A DNA stretch of 64,000 nt from Nodularia sp. NIES-3585 (GCF_002218065.1 NZ_BDUB01000001.1:4683118-4747117); one strand, 5' to 3'. Counted from the first letter of the stretch, positions 18,064-27,608 are shown. Made by a program: numbers and translations. Notes: generated by a model not told the origin, from the sequence alone.

Positions 18064-18206
18064 GTGAATAAATTTATTTCACGTTACGAGTCGTGATGCG
18101 TAAAGCCCCCTGAATTCCATTCGGGGGATATAAGCGAACAGGACAAATTTATTTGTCCGTTGAATCTTGTATTTCATGTTAGTTTACGCTATATTAACTA
18201 GCGTAA
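18064..18206 (+). other. Cluster of stem-loops at the TnpB element left end
   Basis: Four consecutive hairpins precede tnpB: an imperfect one at 18064-18082; CCCCC(T)GAAT/ATTCGGGGG at about 18105-18127; GGACAAA/TTTGTCC at 18141-18158; TTACGCTA/TAGCGTAA at 18184-18206. Subterminal hairpins are what IS200/IS605 transposases recognise; the last one, 14 bp before the ATG, may also affect translation. Confidence 0.55.
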
Positions 18207-18220
18207 CTTAATCATTGTCT

Positions 18221-19408
18221 ATGTTAGTATACGAGTTCAAGTTAGCGGGTAAACAACAGCAGTTTAATCTGATTGATGAAGCCATCAGAACCGCTTTGTT
18301 TATCCGTAATTCTTGTATTCGCTACTGGTTAGATAACAAGAAAGTTGGGAAATATGACCTAAGTGCATACTGTAAAATCCTGGCTAAAAACTTTGAATGG
18401 GCTGGCAAGCTCAACTCAATGGCTAGACAGGCATCAGCAGATAGGGCGTGGTCAGCAATCTCTAGATTCTACAGTAATTGTAAGAAGAAAGTTTCAGGGA
18501 AGAAAGGCTTTCCTAAATTCAAAAAGCGTGGACATTCTGTCGAGTACAAAACGACAGGATGGAAGCTTTCAGAAGATAGAAAATGTCTCATTCTGACTGA
18601 TGATTTTGAGATAGGAAAGCTCAAACTAGTTGGCACTTATGACTTGCATTTCTATCAAATCAAGGATATTAAGCGTGTTCGTTTAGTAAAACGTGCAGAT
18701 GGTTATTATGCTCAATTCTGCATAGCATTTGCTCGAAAAATTGAAATAGAACCAAGTAAAAAAGCGGTAGGATTAGATGTCGGATTGACTCATTTTTATA
18801 CTGATTCAGATGGAAACAAAGTAGATAATCCTCGTTTTCTGCGTCAGACTGAAAAAGCATTAAAAAGATTGCACAAACGAGTATCTAAAAAGTTCTGCCA
18901 GGGTCAACTACAATCTAATAGCTACAAAAAGGCTAAGGATAAATTAGCTAGAAAACACTTGAAAGTTAGTAGACAGCGTAAAGACTTTGCTGTGAAGTTA
19001 GCAAAGTGCGTTATTCAGTCGGCAGACTTGATTGCCTACGAAGACTTGCAAGTTCGTAATCTGGTGAAAAATCATAAATTAGCTAAAAGTATCAGTGATG
19101 CGTCGTGGTATCAGTTCCGGTGTTGGCTTGAATATTTCGGCCAGCTGTACGGTAAGATAACTATTGCTGTGCCACCCCACTGGACAAGTCAAAACTGTTC
19201 TAATTGTGGGGAGGCGGTTGTTAAAACTTTGTCCACCAGAACTCATAAATGTCTTCATTGTGGAACTGTTTTAGACCGGGATGAGAACGCGGCATTGAAT
19301 ATTTTGGCGCTGGGATTAAGTACCGTAGGGCATACGGGAACTAACGCTTGGGGAGAGAACGACCTCTGTTTGGATCTGGTGACAGATTCAGATAAGTTGA
19401 CTCGGTGA
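18221..19408 (+). CDS. tnpB: TnpB RNA-guided nuclease, IS605 OrfB family
   Basis: Full-length 395-residue TnpB, the family ancestral to Cas12. Characterised members cut DNA guided by an RNA made from the element's right end and so help retain the element. All RuvC-like catalytic parts are visible: D186 (GLDVGL), E274 (YEDLQVRNL), the zinc finger CSNCG...CLHCG (Cys 326, 329, 344, 347) and D354 (DRDENAA). It therefore looks active. I start at ATG 18221 (MLVYEFKL); a TTG two codons earlier is open but less likely. A degenerate relative of its N-terminus occurs at 32075. Not related by function to the flanking genes. Confidence 0.9.
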   Translation: MLVYEFKLAGKQQQFNLIDEAIRTALFIRNSCIRYWLDNKKVGKYDLSAYCKILAKNFEWAGKLNSMARQASADRAWSAISRFYSNCKKKVSGKKGFPKFKKRGHSVEYKTTGWKLSEDRKCLILTDDFEIGKLKLVGTYDLHFYQIKDIKRVRLVKRADGYYAQFCIAFARKIEIEPSKKAVGLDVGLTHFYTDSDGNKVDNPRFLRQTEKALKRLHKRVSKKFCQGQLQSNSYKKAKDKLARKHLKVSRQRKDFAVKLAKCVIQSADLIAYEDLQVRNLVKNHKLAKSISDASWYQFRCWLEYFGQLYGKITIAVPPHWTSQNCSNCGEAVVKTLSTRTHKCLHCGTVLDRDENAALNILALGLSTVGHTGTNAWGENDLCLDLVTDSDKLTR

Positions 19409-19417
19409 ACCAAGAAT

Positions 19418-19438
19418 CCCCGAAATTCTATTTCGGGG
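19418..19438 (+). other. Right-end hairpin of the TnpB element, likely in its guide RNA
   Basis: CCCCGAAAT-TCT-ATTTCGGGG is a perfect 9-bp stem ten bases after the tnpB stop. In this family the right end folds into the scaffold of the guide (omega) RNA, with guide sequence taken from the DNA just beyond. Whether an RNA is made here is inference. Confidence 0.55.
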
Positions 19439-19519
19439 AGTGTCAACTAAATCTGCTTAAATTCATGACAATGGCTCATTCTATGCCAGAATCAATTGGG
19501 TCAAACATCAAGTTGCGCT

Positions 19520-20419
19520 ATGACCAAACCAATTCGCATTCTTTTGCAAACTACTATTCCTAGCACTGAAGATGACTGGAGCATTTTCCGGTTCTCGCTG
19601 TTACAGGATTATCTGGCATCTATTCAAGATAAAGCGGGAAATCCATTGTTTGAAGTCAAAGCACGCGATCGCTCCATCGATGCAGAGGGTAACGACCCAA
19701 TTTTGAGTACACTAGGGGAATCTAATTTTGATCAACTTTGGTTATTTGCCTTAGATACTGGGGATGGGTTAACAGAAAAAGATATTGCTGGCATTAATGC
19801 CTTTCATCAACGTGGAAGTGGAATTCTCACAACACGGGATCATCAGGATATGGGCTGTTCAATGTGCGGTTTAATTGATATTGGCGATATCCATTATTTC
19901 AATACCAAAAATCCCGATCCTGATAATACTCGCTGGAGTCGGGATGATCCATATACAACTTATATTTCTTGGCCTAACTACTATTCTGGGGCTAATGGTG
20001 ACTATCAAAAAATTACCCCGGTAGAACCAATTCACGAATTGTTAAAAAATCCCGATTCTCCTTCTGGATGGATCGAATTTTTTCCCACGCATCCCCACGA
20101 GGGTGGTATTGGAGTGCATCCAGAAAAACTAAATGCGCGAGTAATTGCACTAGGAAAAAGTTTAGCTACAGGTCGGGACTTCAATCTAGTGGTAGCACTC
20201 GACCACTATACAGACGCACAGGGTAATCAACTAGGGCGTGTAGTAGCTAACTCAAGTTTCCACCACTTTGTAGATTACAACTGGGACATTAATAAAGGCT
20301 GTCCCACATTTGTGGATGAACTACCGGGAGATGGGATGAAAACAGAACCACGCGCTTTAGAAGATATTAAGGCTTATGTGCGTAATGTCGCTTTGTGGCT
20401 AGGGCAAGAAATTGATTGA
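19520..20419 (+). CDS. Conserved protein of unknown function, about 299 residues
   Basis: I do not recognise the family. The protein opens MTKPIRILLQTTIPSTEDDW and carries a Rossmann-like stretch with LWLFALDTGDGLTEKDIAG followed by GSGILTTRDHQDMGCSMCG, which resembles the layout of ThuA or class I amidotransferase-like folds, but a catalytic triad is not evident. Many Asp/His/Trp residues in the middle suggest an enzyme or metal binding. The ATG at 19520 is preferred over an in-frame TTG at 19496. It stands alone, just downstream of the TnpB element. Confidence 0.7.
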   Translation: MTKPIRILLQTTIPSTEDDWSIFRFSLLQDYLASIQDKAGNPLFEVKARDRSIDAEGNDPILSTLGESNFDQLWLFALDTGDGLTEKDIAGINAFHQRGSGILTTRDHQDMGCSMCGLIDIGDIHYFNTKNPDPDNTRWSRDDPYTTYISWPNYYSGANGDYQKITPVEPIHELLKNPDSPSGWIEFFPTHPHEGGIGVHPEKLNARVIALGKSLATGRDFNLVVALDHYTDAQGNQLGRVVANSSFHHFVDYNWDINKGCPTFVDELPGDGMKTEPRALEDIKAYVRNVALWLGQEID

Positions 20420-20504
20420 ACCTCCCATGACCAAATTCCACAGGATTAGGTGCTTCAACAATCTTCCCCTGAATCAAGAACAGGTCTTTTTCTAGACTGG
20501 GAAA

Positions 20505-20813
20505 CTAATTTTCAACTTGTTTAAGTTGCTGACGGATATCATCTAGAGGTGATTCTGGTTCATCAGGACAAAATTCTAAACAGATTCTAATTTTTCCTGT
20601 TTGCCATCTCATAGCACCTAATTTTAAGACTTCACAATTTAAGCCTTTACTGTACAAAGGTGCTTCATTTGTGTTATCAGCTTCGACACATTCCATAATA
20701 GCCATCAGTAAATCACTGACTTTAAAAGTTCGAGAAACGTCTAAATTATGAAAAGTGTCTGGTTTTACAGACACAACTTCATTATGATTTAGATGCTCAA
20801 AGTTATTGCCCAT
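20505..20813 (-). CDS. KGK domain protein
   Basis: 102 residues matching the small cyanobacterial KGK family: the segment LYSKGLNCEVLKLGAMRWQT followed by GKIRICLEFCPDEPESPLDD is its signature. Function is unknown; family members occur in many copies in Nostocales. No partner gene is evident. Confidence 0.75.
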   Translation of the reverse strand: MGNNFEHLNHNEVVSVKPDTFHNLDVSRTFKVSDLLMAIMECVEADNTNEAPLYSKGLNCEVLKLGAMRWQTGKIRICLEFCPDEPESPLDDIRQQLKQVEN

Positions 20814-20914
20814 ATATATTTCCTGTAAATCAACTTATAATTCGCATAAAATAGTGAATTTTCATAGGTTGTTTTCCCCTCCTCGCTTGTGAAGAAGGGG
20901 TAGATGTGGGTTGA

Positions 20915-21973
20915 TTAAAAAAACCACCCGTAAGAATGCAAACCTTTACCTAAAAGATTTACACCCAGATAGCAAATCCAAACGACAACAAAGCCACTGG
21001 CGGCTAAAATTGCTGGGCTACGACCTTGCCAACCGCGAGTAATTCGCGCGTGGAGGTAGGCGGCAAAAACTAACCAAGTGATTAACGCCCAGGTTTCTTT
21101 CGGGTCCCAACTCCAGTAAGAACCCCAAGCTTCATTCGCCCAAACAGCACCGGCAATAATGCCAATAGTTATGAGGGGAAATCCTAGTCCAATGACGCGA
21201 TAGCTGATATTGTCGAGGGTTTCAGCTAGGCTAAGGCGCTGTGGAGAAAGTAGTTCGTTGTTAGTTACGACAGAGGGCAACTCAGTAGCCGGGACTAAAT
21301 TTAAAACAGCAGTATTACCCTTGCCATTGTTATTACTTTCAAAGCGAGAAAAGCCATTATTTTCCACCGGGGGTGTGGCTGGTTGAGAAATTAGCTCCCC
21401 TGCTTTATGCAAGCGGTAGCCGTTACTGCGATAGCCGCCAGTACCTACAGAACTGCCTTGGAGTTGGATATTTTGACCACGAGTCACAATTAGAAAAGCG
21501 ATCGCTAGTAATGATCCCACCATTAAAGCGGCATAACTCAACATCATGACACTGACGTGCATCATCAGCCAATTAGACTTGAGCGCAGGTACTAAAGGTT
21601 CTGCTGATTGCATTTCTGATGGCAGAGTCATGGCAGCAAAAGCCGTAATCCCCATTGCTACAGGTGCAGTCACAACTCCTACTAAGCGGCTACGGCTGGT
21701 GTTCTCGGCAAACAGATGTACAGCAGTAATACCCCAAACCAAGAAAAATAGGGATTCATACAGATTACTCAGGGGAAAATAGCCAGCTTCTATCCATCGC
21801 GCCCCTAAGAGAGTAGCTATGCATAAATTAGCGATCGCCATCCCCGCAGTTCCCAAAGTAGCAAGTGCGGGCAGATTAGGAAAAGCTGCCCCTCCCCAAT
21901 ACACAAGCATTGTGATAAATAATACAGCAAACGTGGCATTGTCCAGCCAGTTCTGGAGTTCAACCAGATTCAT
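20915..21973 (-). CDS. ccsA: Cytochrome c biogenesis protein CcsA (System II; also called CcsB)
   Basis: Membrane protein of the System II pathway that delivers and attaches heme to apocytochromes c such as cytochromes f and c6 at the lumenal face of thylakoids. 352 residues with about eight hydrophobic segments. The tryptophan-rich heme-handling motif is clear ([19 protein letters not shown]), and histidines expected as heme ligands are present. A soluble, poorly conserved insertion lies at about residues 165-235. Naming differs between chloroplast (ccsA) and bacterial (ccsB) literature. No ccs1 gene is in the window. Confidence 0.9.
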   Translation of the reverse strand: MNLVELQNWLDNATFAVLFITMLVYWGGAAFPNLPALATLGTAGMAIANLCIATLLGARWIEAGYFPLSNLYESLFFLVWGITAVHLFAENTSRSRLVGVVTAPVAMGITAFAAMTLPSEMQSAEPLVPALKSNWLMMHVSVMMLSYAALMVGSLLAIAFLIVTRGQNIQLQGSSVGTGGYRSNGYRLHKAGELISQPATPPVENNGFSRFESNNNGKGNTAVLNLVPATELPSVVTNNELLSPQRLSLAETLDNISYRVIGLGFPLITIGIIAGAVWANEAWGSYWSWDPKETWALITWLVFAAYLHARITRGWQGRSPAILAASGFVVVWICYLGVNLLGKGLHSYGWFF

Positions 21974-22077
21974 AAAGTGTTCTCCCCGGTGGATTCGTTA
22001 AAATAGTGATTCTGACTGTTCTGATCCTATCCGTTTAGAGACTCATCACACACGGTTTTTAGACTTTCTTTCTTGTA

Positions 22078-22155
22078 GAGACGCGATTTATCGCGTCTCA
22101 TTAGGATTTATCGCGTTTGATTAAAATTTATCGCGTCTGAGATTTATCGCGTCTC
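22078..22155. repeat. Clustered AGACGCGAT palindromes at the DUF3352 3' end
   Basis: A perfect GAGACGCGAT/ATCGCGTCTC palindrome (22078-22099) is followed by three partial copies of GATTTATCGCGT up to 22155. The last copy overlaps the end of the DUF3352 gene and supplies its final codons and stop. Confidence 0.7.
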
Positions 22156-23904
22156 AGCATTCATATCTGAACTAGGCGAAACTGCCGAAGTGTCACTTTT
22201 TTTCAGGACTATAAAAATGTCATAACGAGTACTGCGATTATCGCTCACAGCAGATGTCACCCCAATTGAGCTTGTAGCATCTAGAAAAATTTGTTGATTA
22301 GGAAATAAAGTATTTAGAGTAAAGTTTTTCACAGCCATTTCCATATCCAAGAAAAACTGCCCATTTGTGGGATTGGGTTCTGTGGGAACCGTTTGTTGAA
22401 ATGGCAGGTACGCGCCTAGTGTCTTATCAGGTTTTGGCACAATTTTATCTGTGATGGGAGCGCCCACAGCCAAAAAAGCGATATCGTCATCTAACCAACC
22501 ACGGCTGGCTGTTAAAGTATTAAAAGGTGTAATCCAGTTAACAACCGGTTTACCTGCAACTGTATTCGGTTGAATTTGGAACTGATATTGGCTTTTCATC
22601 ACCTCATCCAATTTTTGCAAAGATGCTTCAGCTGACTTGCGTAAGCTTTGCCCGTCAGAAGCATCCTTGGCTTGTACCATGAATAACAAACCTGCTCGGA
22701 AATCCTGAGCAGAATTATCATTTGAGCTATTGGGGATGACCGAGACAGAAAACTCACCTTGCATCCAACTAAGAAAATCTTTATCTAAATCCATCTCAGT
22801 GAGTGACTTGACACCACCTCGCAACTGTTCTGGTGAGATGGGCGAAAGAGGATTTTTTTGTGATGTTAAAACGTAGTTTTCCCAGAACCGTTGTAAGTTT
22901 CCGCCAGACAACATCATTAAGGTTTCGGCTGGTAAACGGTTTTGCATTGTTCCGGCTTTGTTTTCCACTGTCAGGACACGCTGACTATTCGGATTGAGCC
23001 ATGAAATGCCCTTGAAGCGTATTCCTTCAGGTTCCAAGGTCATAGATCCTGCTAAACCTTGGTTATTTTGCAGTTGAGCTAAAACCTGAGCTGGTAGAGG
23101 ACGGTTAGGGGCCGCAGCAGCTATTCTGGCCGCTATGGGTACATTTAAATAAAACTGAGCAAAGGGGCGATAACTGGAGATTTTCGGGAAATGATCGCCA
23201 AAGCCTCCGACTGTTGCGAGGGATGCTTTACCTTGATATGTATCAATTGCTTGTTCTGTGGCTTGGGGATGATCAGTAATCACTAAAAACCGGTCATCTA
23301 GTAATGCAGCTGAAAGCTTTTCCCCTGATTGATTATTACTTTGTCTAATGGTAACTCCCTGATAAGTGCGGTCGATCCATTTACCTTGTTTGAGGGTTTT
23401 GGGTTCGGTCAAGATGCTTTTTGCTGCTTCTAGGTTCTTCACGGGTAAGACCATGACCATCGACTGTGGAGAGTTAGCAGCATCGCCATCGTTCTCGACT
23501 GGTTTGAGTGCAGGTTGGGTCGTGGGTGGGGACAAAATTGCTAAGGTGACTGCATCGCCTACCCAAGGAGCGATATCTTTCTGGAAGTCATAACCATTAT
23601 TGCTGAGAAAGCGATCGCGCAACTGGGCTAAATTTTTATTTATTTCTGCTTGGGTTTCTGTTGTTCCCAACTCCTGCAATTTTTGCCACTGTTTGGGATC
23701 TGTAGTTAAAGAAACCGTAAACAGCGCATCTTGAGGGATAATATTTACACCCACTGGCAAGCCTTTAGAAGATGTTTGCCTTTGAGTTAAAAACCAGTAT
23801 GCTGCACTTCCTGCAACAATCAATAATCCAGCAGCCAATAGTGTCAGCACCAGGGACGGTTTTTTGGTTTTATTTTTTATAATAGACACAATAGGCGGGG
23901 CCAT
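22144..23904 (-). CDS. DUF3352 domain protein, membrane-anchored
   Basis: 586 residues with one N-terminal membrane anchor (LVLTLLAAGLLIVAGSAAYW, about 18-37) and a large extracytoplasmic part that fits the DUF3352 family, known mainly from cyanobacteria. Conserved-looking blocks are PQDALFTVSLTTDPKQW and APWVGDAVTLAI. Function unknown. The last three residues (ETR) and the stop codon are made by a dispersed palindromic repeat, so the native C-terminus may have been slightly altered. Monocistronic by context. Confidence 0.8.
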   Translation of the reverse strand: MAPPIVSIIKNKTKKPSLVLTLLAAGLLIVAGSAAYWFLTQRQTSSKGLPVGVNIIPQDALFTVSLTTDPKQWQKLQELGTTETQAEINKNLAQLRDRFLSNNGYDFQKDIAPWVGDAVTLAILSPPTTQPALKPVENDGDAANSPQSMVMVLPVKNLEAAKSILTEPKTLKQGKWIDRTYQGVTIRQSNNQSGEKLSAALLDDRFLVITDHPQATEQAIDTYQGKASLATVGGFGDHFPKISSYRPFAQFYLNVPIAARIAAAAPNRPLPAQVLAQLQNNQGLAGSMTLEPEGIRFKGISWLNPNSQRVLTVENKAGTMQNRLPAETLMMLSGGNLQRFWENYVLTSQKNPLSPISPEQLRGGVKSLTEMDLDKDFLSWMQGEFSVSVIPNSSNDNSAQDFRAGLLFMVQAKDASDGQSLRKSAEASLQKLDEVMKSQYQFQIQPNTVAGKPVVNWITPFNTLTASRGWLDDDIAFLAVGAPITDKIVPKPDKTLGAYLPFQQTVPTEPNPTNGQFFLDMEMAVKNFTLNTLFPNQQIFLDATSSIGVTSAVSDNRSTRYDIFIVLKKSDTSAVSPSSDMNAETR

Positions 23905-24115
23905 CGAAACCTATACCTCATCCTTTGTTGAATTGAGCAGACCAGTTTTCTGGGATAGTTCCTCTAGGGATAAATTCCTCAAAGATACATCCATTATTCC
24001 CAGCACTTTGAGAGTATAACTAACTCGAAAAACCTGCAAGCCATCGGTATGGTATTTTTTGCCCTCTACTGACAAGGCTTGTAATTTATGTTGTATTTAA
24101 CTAATACTAAGTGGG

Positions 24116-24745
24116 TTAATCTTTTCCATTAGCGGACATCAGTCTTGTAGCACCCAAATATTTAGTTAAATAAGGCGAAAAAACTTCATATATTAAAGTT
24201 AGAGGTCGTCCGTGATGCCAAAACAAATAATGACGACCCCAAAAAGGGCCAGACACCTCAAACCCAGACTCTAGTGCATCTGACTCGCCATAGTAAATTC
24301 CTTGAATATCCCGATATAACTCTGTCCGTATGCGCGCTAAACTCGCCCAAATTGGTAGTGAACGATTTTGCAAAAACTCATCTATATGACTAGCTTCCCA
24401 CCACGAGGTAGCATAACCTAATCGCTGTCCTGAAGCGGTACGTAACCATACCTGTCGCCGCAGTCGTGGCCCTGGTACAGCTTGAATTAATTCTGGGGCA
24501 TGATCTAAGTTCATGCCAATCAAAGACATATCAATGACATCTACTTCTGTTGCTTCACCCGTGAGTAATTGTAAATGCCTTGTGGGCGAGCCGTCACCTA
24601 AAAGTAACAATTGCCACGCTGGTGCTAACTGTGAGTGAGGCAAACTTTTTTGGATAACTTCCTCTCCACCTTGCCAAATCGGAGTGAGGCGATGCCATGC
24701 TGTTGGCAATGTTGGGTGATTTGTGCTTGTAAAAATTGCAGTCAA
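24116..24745 (-). CDS. Chorismate lyase (4-hydroxybenzoate for plastoquinone)
   Basis: DUF98-type chorismate pyruvate-lyase of 209 residues, the cyanobacterial equivalent of UbiC, making 4-hydroxybenzoate, the head-group precursor of plastoquinone. Features: the LLLLGDGSPTRHLQLLTGEA opening of the domain, the RRQVWLR strand with Arg expected to bind substrate, and GYATSWWEASHIDEFLQNRS. Stands alone about 180 bp before tRNA-Leu on the minus strand. Confidence 0.82.
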   Translation of the reverse strand: MTAIFTSTNHPTLPTAWHRLTPIWQGGEEVIQKSLPHSQLAPAWQLLLLGDGSPTRHLQLLTGEATEVDVIDMSLIGMNLDHAPELIQAVPGPRLRRQVWLRTASGQRLGYATSWWEASHIDEFLQNRSLPIWASLARIRTELYRDIQGIYYGESDALESGFEVSGPFWGRHYLFWHHGRPLTLIYEVFSPYLTKYLGATRLMSANGKD

Positions 24746-24921
24746 TGTTCTTTACAAAAGTTTACCTATTTATATCAAAGCACAAAAATCATGCTTTCAA
24801 TAGCAAGCTGAGAACTACAGAGATAATTTTTGATCAAATAAATTGTTAAAGGATGCGATCGCAAAGTCCTGCCGCCAGCAAGTAACTGCATCCTTAATAC
24901 TCAAAATAAATCAATAAAAAA

Positions 24922-25002
24922 TGCGGATGGCGAGACTCGAACTCGCAAGGCAAAGCCACACGCACCTCAAGCGTGCGCGTATACCAATTCCGCCACATCC
25001 GC
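24922..25002 (-). tRNA. tRNA-Leu (anticodon GAG)
   Basis: On the minus strand the acceptor stem GCGGATG pairs with CATCCGC, the anticodon stem CACGC/GCGTG holds loop TTGAGGT (anticodon GAG), a long class II variable arm follows, and the T-loop is TTCGAGT. The 3' CCA is not encoded. Confidence 0.93.
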
Positions 25003-25391
25003 GCTGATTGTCCAGAAATAAAGCATAGCACAAAAAAATAAAAATAGTGAGAAAATACTGAAATTTAGCAAAAATTACTAAAAATTTGAATGGAAGCACA
25101 CACAAATCGTTGAAAGAAGGATATATCAAGGATAAAAATGCAGTGACTTTACAAGTAAAATTCAAACTGCGCTCAAAAAAGCTGAATTTGGCAAACTGGC
25201 TCCAGACTAGCAGATGCAATATTGTTAGTCTAGTTAAGAACCGTAAAGGCACCGAAGCCAAATCCTCTCTAAACTCTGCTCAAGATCAGGCTAGAAAAAC
25301 TCTTGTCATAATTTGAGATAAAGCGAAAGCATTGTGGCAAATGGGATGGGAGACAATGACTATCTACTGGTACTAATATCGAAGCTAAAAA
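25003..25391. other. AT-rich gap between tRNA-Leu and accC
   Basis: No gene recognised. Open frames on both strands here have no family character, and one of them runs through the tRNA. It should contain the opposing promoters for the tRNA and accC. Confidence 0.45.
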
Positions 25392-26735
25392 ATGAAGTTT
25401 GATAAAATATTAATTGCCAATCGGGGAGAAATCGCCCTTCGCATTCTCCGAGCCTGTGAAGAAATGGGCATCGCGACAATTGCGGTTCACTCCACCGTTG
25501 ACCGGAATGCTCTCCACGTCCAACTTGCCGATGAAGCGGTTTGCATTGGCGAGCCTGCTAGCAGTAAAAGTTATTTGAATATTCCCAACATTATTGCTGC
25601 TGCTCTGACACGTAATGCCAGCGCCATTCATCCTGGTTATGGGTTTTTATCAGAAAATGCCCGATTTGCCGAAATCTGTGCCGACCATCATATTGCCTTT
25701 ATTGGCCCCACACCCGAAGCTATCAGGCTAATGGGCGATAAATCTACAGCCAAAGAAACCATGCAAAAGGCTTTGGTCCCGACTGTGCCAGGTAGTGATG
25801 GGTTGGTAGAATCCGAGCAAGAGGGATTGCTAATTGCCAAGGAAATGGATTATCCGGTAATGATTAAAGCCACAGCTGGTGGCGGCGGACGAGGAATGCG
25901 TTTAGTCCGTTCTGAAAGCGAATTTGTCAAACTTTTCTTGGCCGCCCAAGGGGAAGCAGGAGCAGCCTTTGGTAATTCTGGCGTTTATGTAGAAAAATTT
26001 ATTGAACGTCCACGCCACATTGAATTTCAAATTTTGGCAGATAATTACGGTAACGTGATCCATTTGGGTGAACGGGACTGCTCAATTCAGCGCCGCAATC
26101 AAAAGTTACTAGAAGAAGCTCCTAGTCCGGGACTTGACCCAGAATTACGCGAAAAAATGGGACAAGCTGCTGTCAGAGCTGCTCAGTTTATCAACTTTAC
26201 TGGGGCTGGGACAGTTGAGTTTCTTCTAGATAGGTCTGGTAAGTTCTATTTTATGGAAATGAACACCAGGATTCAAGTTGAGCATCCTGTCACAGAGATG
26301 GTTACGGGAGTAGACTTAGTTGTTGAACAAATCCGCATTGCCCAAGGGGAAAGACTGAGACTAACCCAAGACCAAGTAGTTTTGCGGGGTCATGCTATTG
26401 AATGCCGGATTAATGCCGAAGACCCCGACCATGATTTTCGCCCTGCACCGGGACGAATTAGTGGTTATCTTCCTCCTGGTGGTCCCGGTGTCCGCATTGA
26501 TTCCCATGTTTACACCGATTACCAAATCCCCCCTTATTATGATTCCCTCATTGGTAAATTAATTGTTTGGGGGCCAGACCGCGCCACTGCAATTAACCGC
26601 ATGAAACGCGCACTACGAGAGTGTGCAATTACCGGACTTCCTACTACCATTGCATTTCATCAAAAAATTATGGAAAACCCACAATTTTTGCAAGGTAATG
26701 TTTACACCAATTTTGTACAGGAAATGAAGCTTTAG
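25392..26735 (+). CDS. accC: Acetyl-CoA carboxylase, biotin carboxylase subunit
   Basis: ATP-dependent carboxylation of the biotin on AccB, first half-reaction of acetyl-CoA carboxylase in fatty acid synthesis. 447 residues, the usual length. Motifs: N-terminal [22 protein letters not shown]-grasp glycine loop [30 protein letters not shown], and [15 protein letters not shown] carrying catalytic residues. accB is not adjacent, which is common in cyanobacteria. Confidence 0.96.
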   Translation: MKFDKILIANRGEIALRILRACEEMGIATIAVHSTVDRNALHVQLADEAVCIGEPASSKSYLNIPNIIAAALTRNASAIHPGYGFLSENARFAEICADHHIAFIGPTPEAIRLMGDKSTAKETMQKALVPTVPGSDGLVESEQEGLLIAKEMDYPVMIKATAGGGGRGMRLVRSESEFVKLFLAAQGEAGAAFGNSGVYVEKFIERPRHIEFQILADNYGNVIHLGERDCSIQRRNQKLLEEAPSPGLDPELREKMGQAAVRAAQFINFTGAGTVEFLLDRSGKFYFMEMNTRIQVEHPVTEMVTGVDLVVEQIRIAQGERLRLTQDQVVLRGHAIECRINAEDPDHDFRPAPGRISGYLPPGGPGVRIDSHVYTDYQIPPYYDSLIGKLIVWGPDRATAINRMKRALRECAITGLPTTIAFHQKIMENPQFLQGNVYTNFVQEMKL

Positions 26736-26743
26736 GAATTGGC

Positions 26744-26799
26744 GAGTGGGGAATGGGGAATGGGGAATGGGGAGTGGGGAGTGGGGAGTGGGGAATGGG
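26744..26799. repeat. Heptanucleotide tandem repeat, eight units
   Basis: Eight units of GAGTGGG or GAATGGG start 8 bp after the accC stop, in the gap before the convergent YggT gene. This is the short tandemly repeated repetitive (STRR) class of heterocystous cyanobacteria. Confidence 0.85.
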
Positions 26800-26859
26800 A
26801 ATTGAAAGATTTCTTAACCTCTGCGCTCCATAATCTGCTTTTCCCACTTTCTGATCTCT

Positions 26860-27153
26860 CTAATTCAAACGAGTCATCATGGTGATTAATCCTTGCTGAC
26901 CGAGAAGGATTTCTCTAATTAGGCTGAAAATTGCCACCCAAACAATAGGGGTAATATCTACCCCTCCTATGGGTTGTACTAGCTTTCGCATTGGCACCAA
27001 AAAGGGTTCAGTAGGCCAAGCTATGAGATTAAAGGGCAAACGATTCAGGTCTACTTGTGGATACCAAGTCAGAATTATGCGGAAAATAAACAGAAATATC
27101 ATCAATCCCAACACAGGGCCGAGAATCCAAACGGTCAGGTTAACACCAGTCAT
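26860..27153 (-). CDS. YggT/YlmG family membrane protein
   Basis: 97 residues with two hydrophobic segments (VWILGPVLGLMIFLFIFRII and PIVWVAIFSLIREILL) around the signature WPTEPFLVPMRKLVQPIGGV. Family members (Ycf19 in algal plastids, YlmG in bacteria) are linked to membrane or nucleoid organisation and to assembly of thylakoid complexes. It lies near psbX and ycf66, but on the opposite strand. Confidence 0.85.
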   Translation of the reverse strand: MTGVNLTVWILGPVLGLMIFLFIFRIILTWYPQVDLNRLPFNLIAWPTEPFLVPMRKLVQPIGGVDITPIVWVAIFSLIREILLGQQGLITMMTRLN

Positions 27154-27353
27154 GGGTTTGAGCTAATAGTTTAGTGAACTAAGAAAGAACTTGATTGAAA
27201 GCCAACAAATTGACAGCTTTGTTAAGTATTCTTTCTTTAATTTTAACCAATTGAATGCAGGAGAATTTTTTTTCATTCAGCACTTTCTTGTCTAGACGCG
27301 ATAAATCGCATCTCGGCACGAACTAACGCCCCGCTCGGTTAACAGCACTTTTT

Positions 27354-27381
27354 TTGTGAGACAGCATATTAGAATTATGAT
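27354..27381 (+). promoter_or_regulatory. Possible psbX promoter
   Basis: TTGTGA (27354-27359) and TATGAT (27376-27381) are spaced by 16 bp and lie 27 bp before the psbX ATG. A plausible sigma-70-type promoter, judged by eye only. Confidence 0.35.
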
Positions 27382-27408
27382 GAAGTGTGTAAAAAAAGGT
27401 TTAGAGCT

Positions 27409-27528
27409 ATGACTCCTTCATTAGCAAATTTTCTTTGGAGCCTGCTTTGGGGTGGTTTGATTGTAGTAGTCCCTGCTACAGTTGGGCTAATTTTCATTAG
27501 CCAGAAAGATAAAATCCAACGTTCATAA
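27409..27528 (+). CDS. psbX: Photosystem II protein PsbX
   Basis: Very short gene, 39 residues: [20 protein letters not shown] then a hydrophobic stretch ending in SQKDKIQRS. This matches PsbX, a one-helix subunit near cytochrome b559 that affects quinone turnover at the QB site. The single membrane helix runs from about residue 9 to 30. It stands upstream of ycf66, an arrangement seen in other cyanobacteria. Confidence 0.93.
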   Translation: MTPSLANFLWSLLWGGLIVVVPATVGLIFISQKDKIQRS

Positions 27529-27534
27529 TGCTTG

Positions 27535-27555
27535 TGAGAGTCGCTTTGACTCTCA
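27535..27555 (+). terminator. Stem-loop after psbX
   Basis: TGAGAGTC-GCTTT-GACTCTCA, an 8-bp perfect stem 6 bp after the psbX stop. No strong T tract follows, so it may be an mRNA-stabilising hairpin as much as a terminator. Confidence 0.55.
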
Positions 27556-27608
27556 TCTGTTACCGATTGTCTGTCAGCTATCTGAGTTAAAACTCATTTA
27601 ATTTGCAT

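Larger units (their letters stand above)
18056..19441 (+). mobile_element. IS605/IS1341-type element carrying only tnpB
   Basis: Approximate limits: the left end follows TTTAA (18051-18055), where the SDR remnant breaks off; the right end lies just after a 9-bp stem hairpin at 19418-19438. No Y1 transposase (tnpA) is present, so this is a solo-tnpB element that would need a transposase in trans. Ends are set by hairpins and context and are not proven. Confidence 0.6.

Noticed and set aside
24911-25261. Minus-strand frame of 116 codons
   Set aside because: It runs through tRNA-Leu and has no family features.
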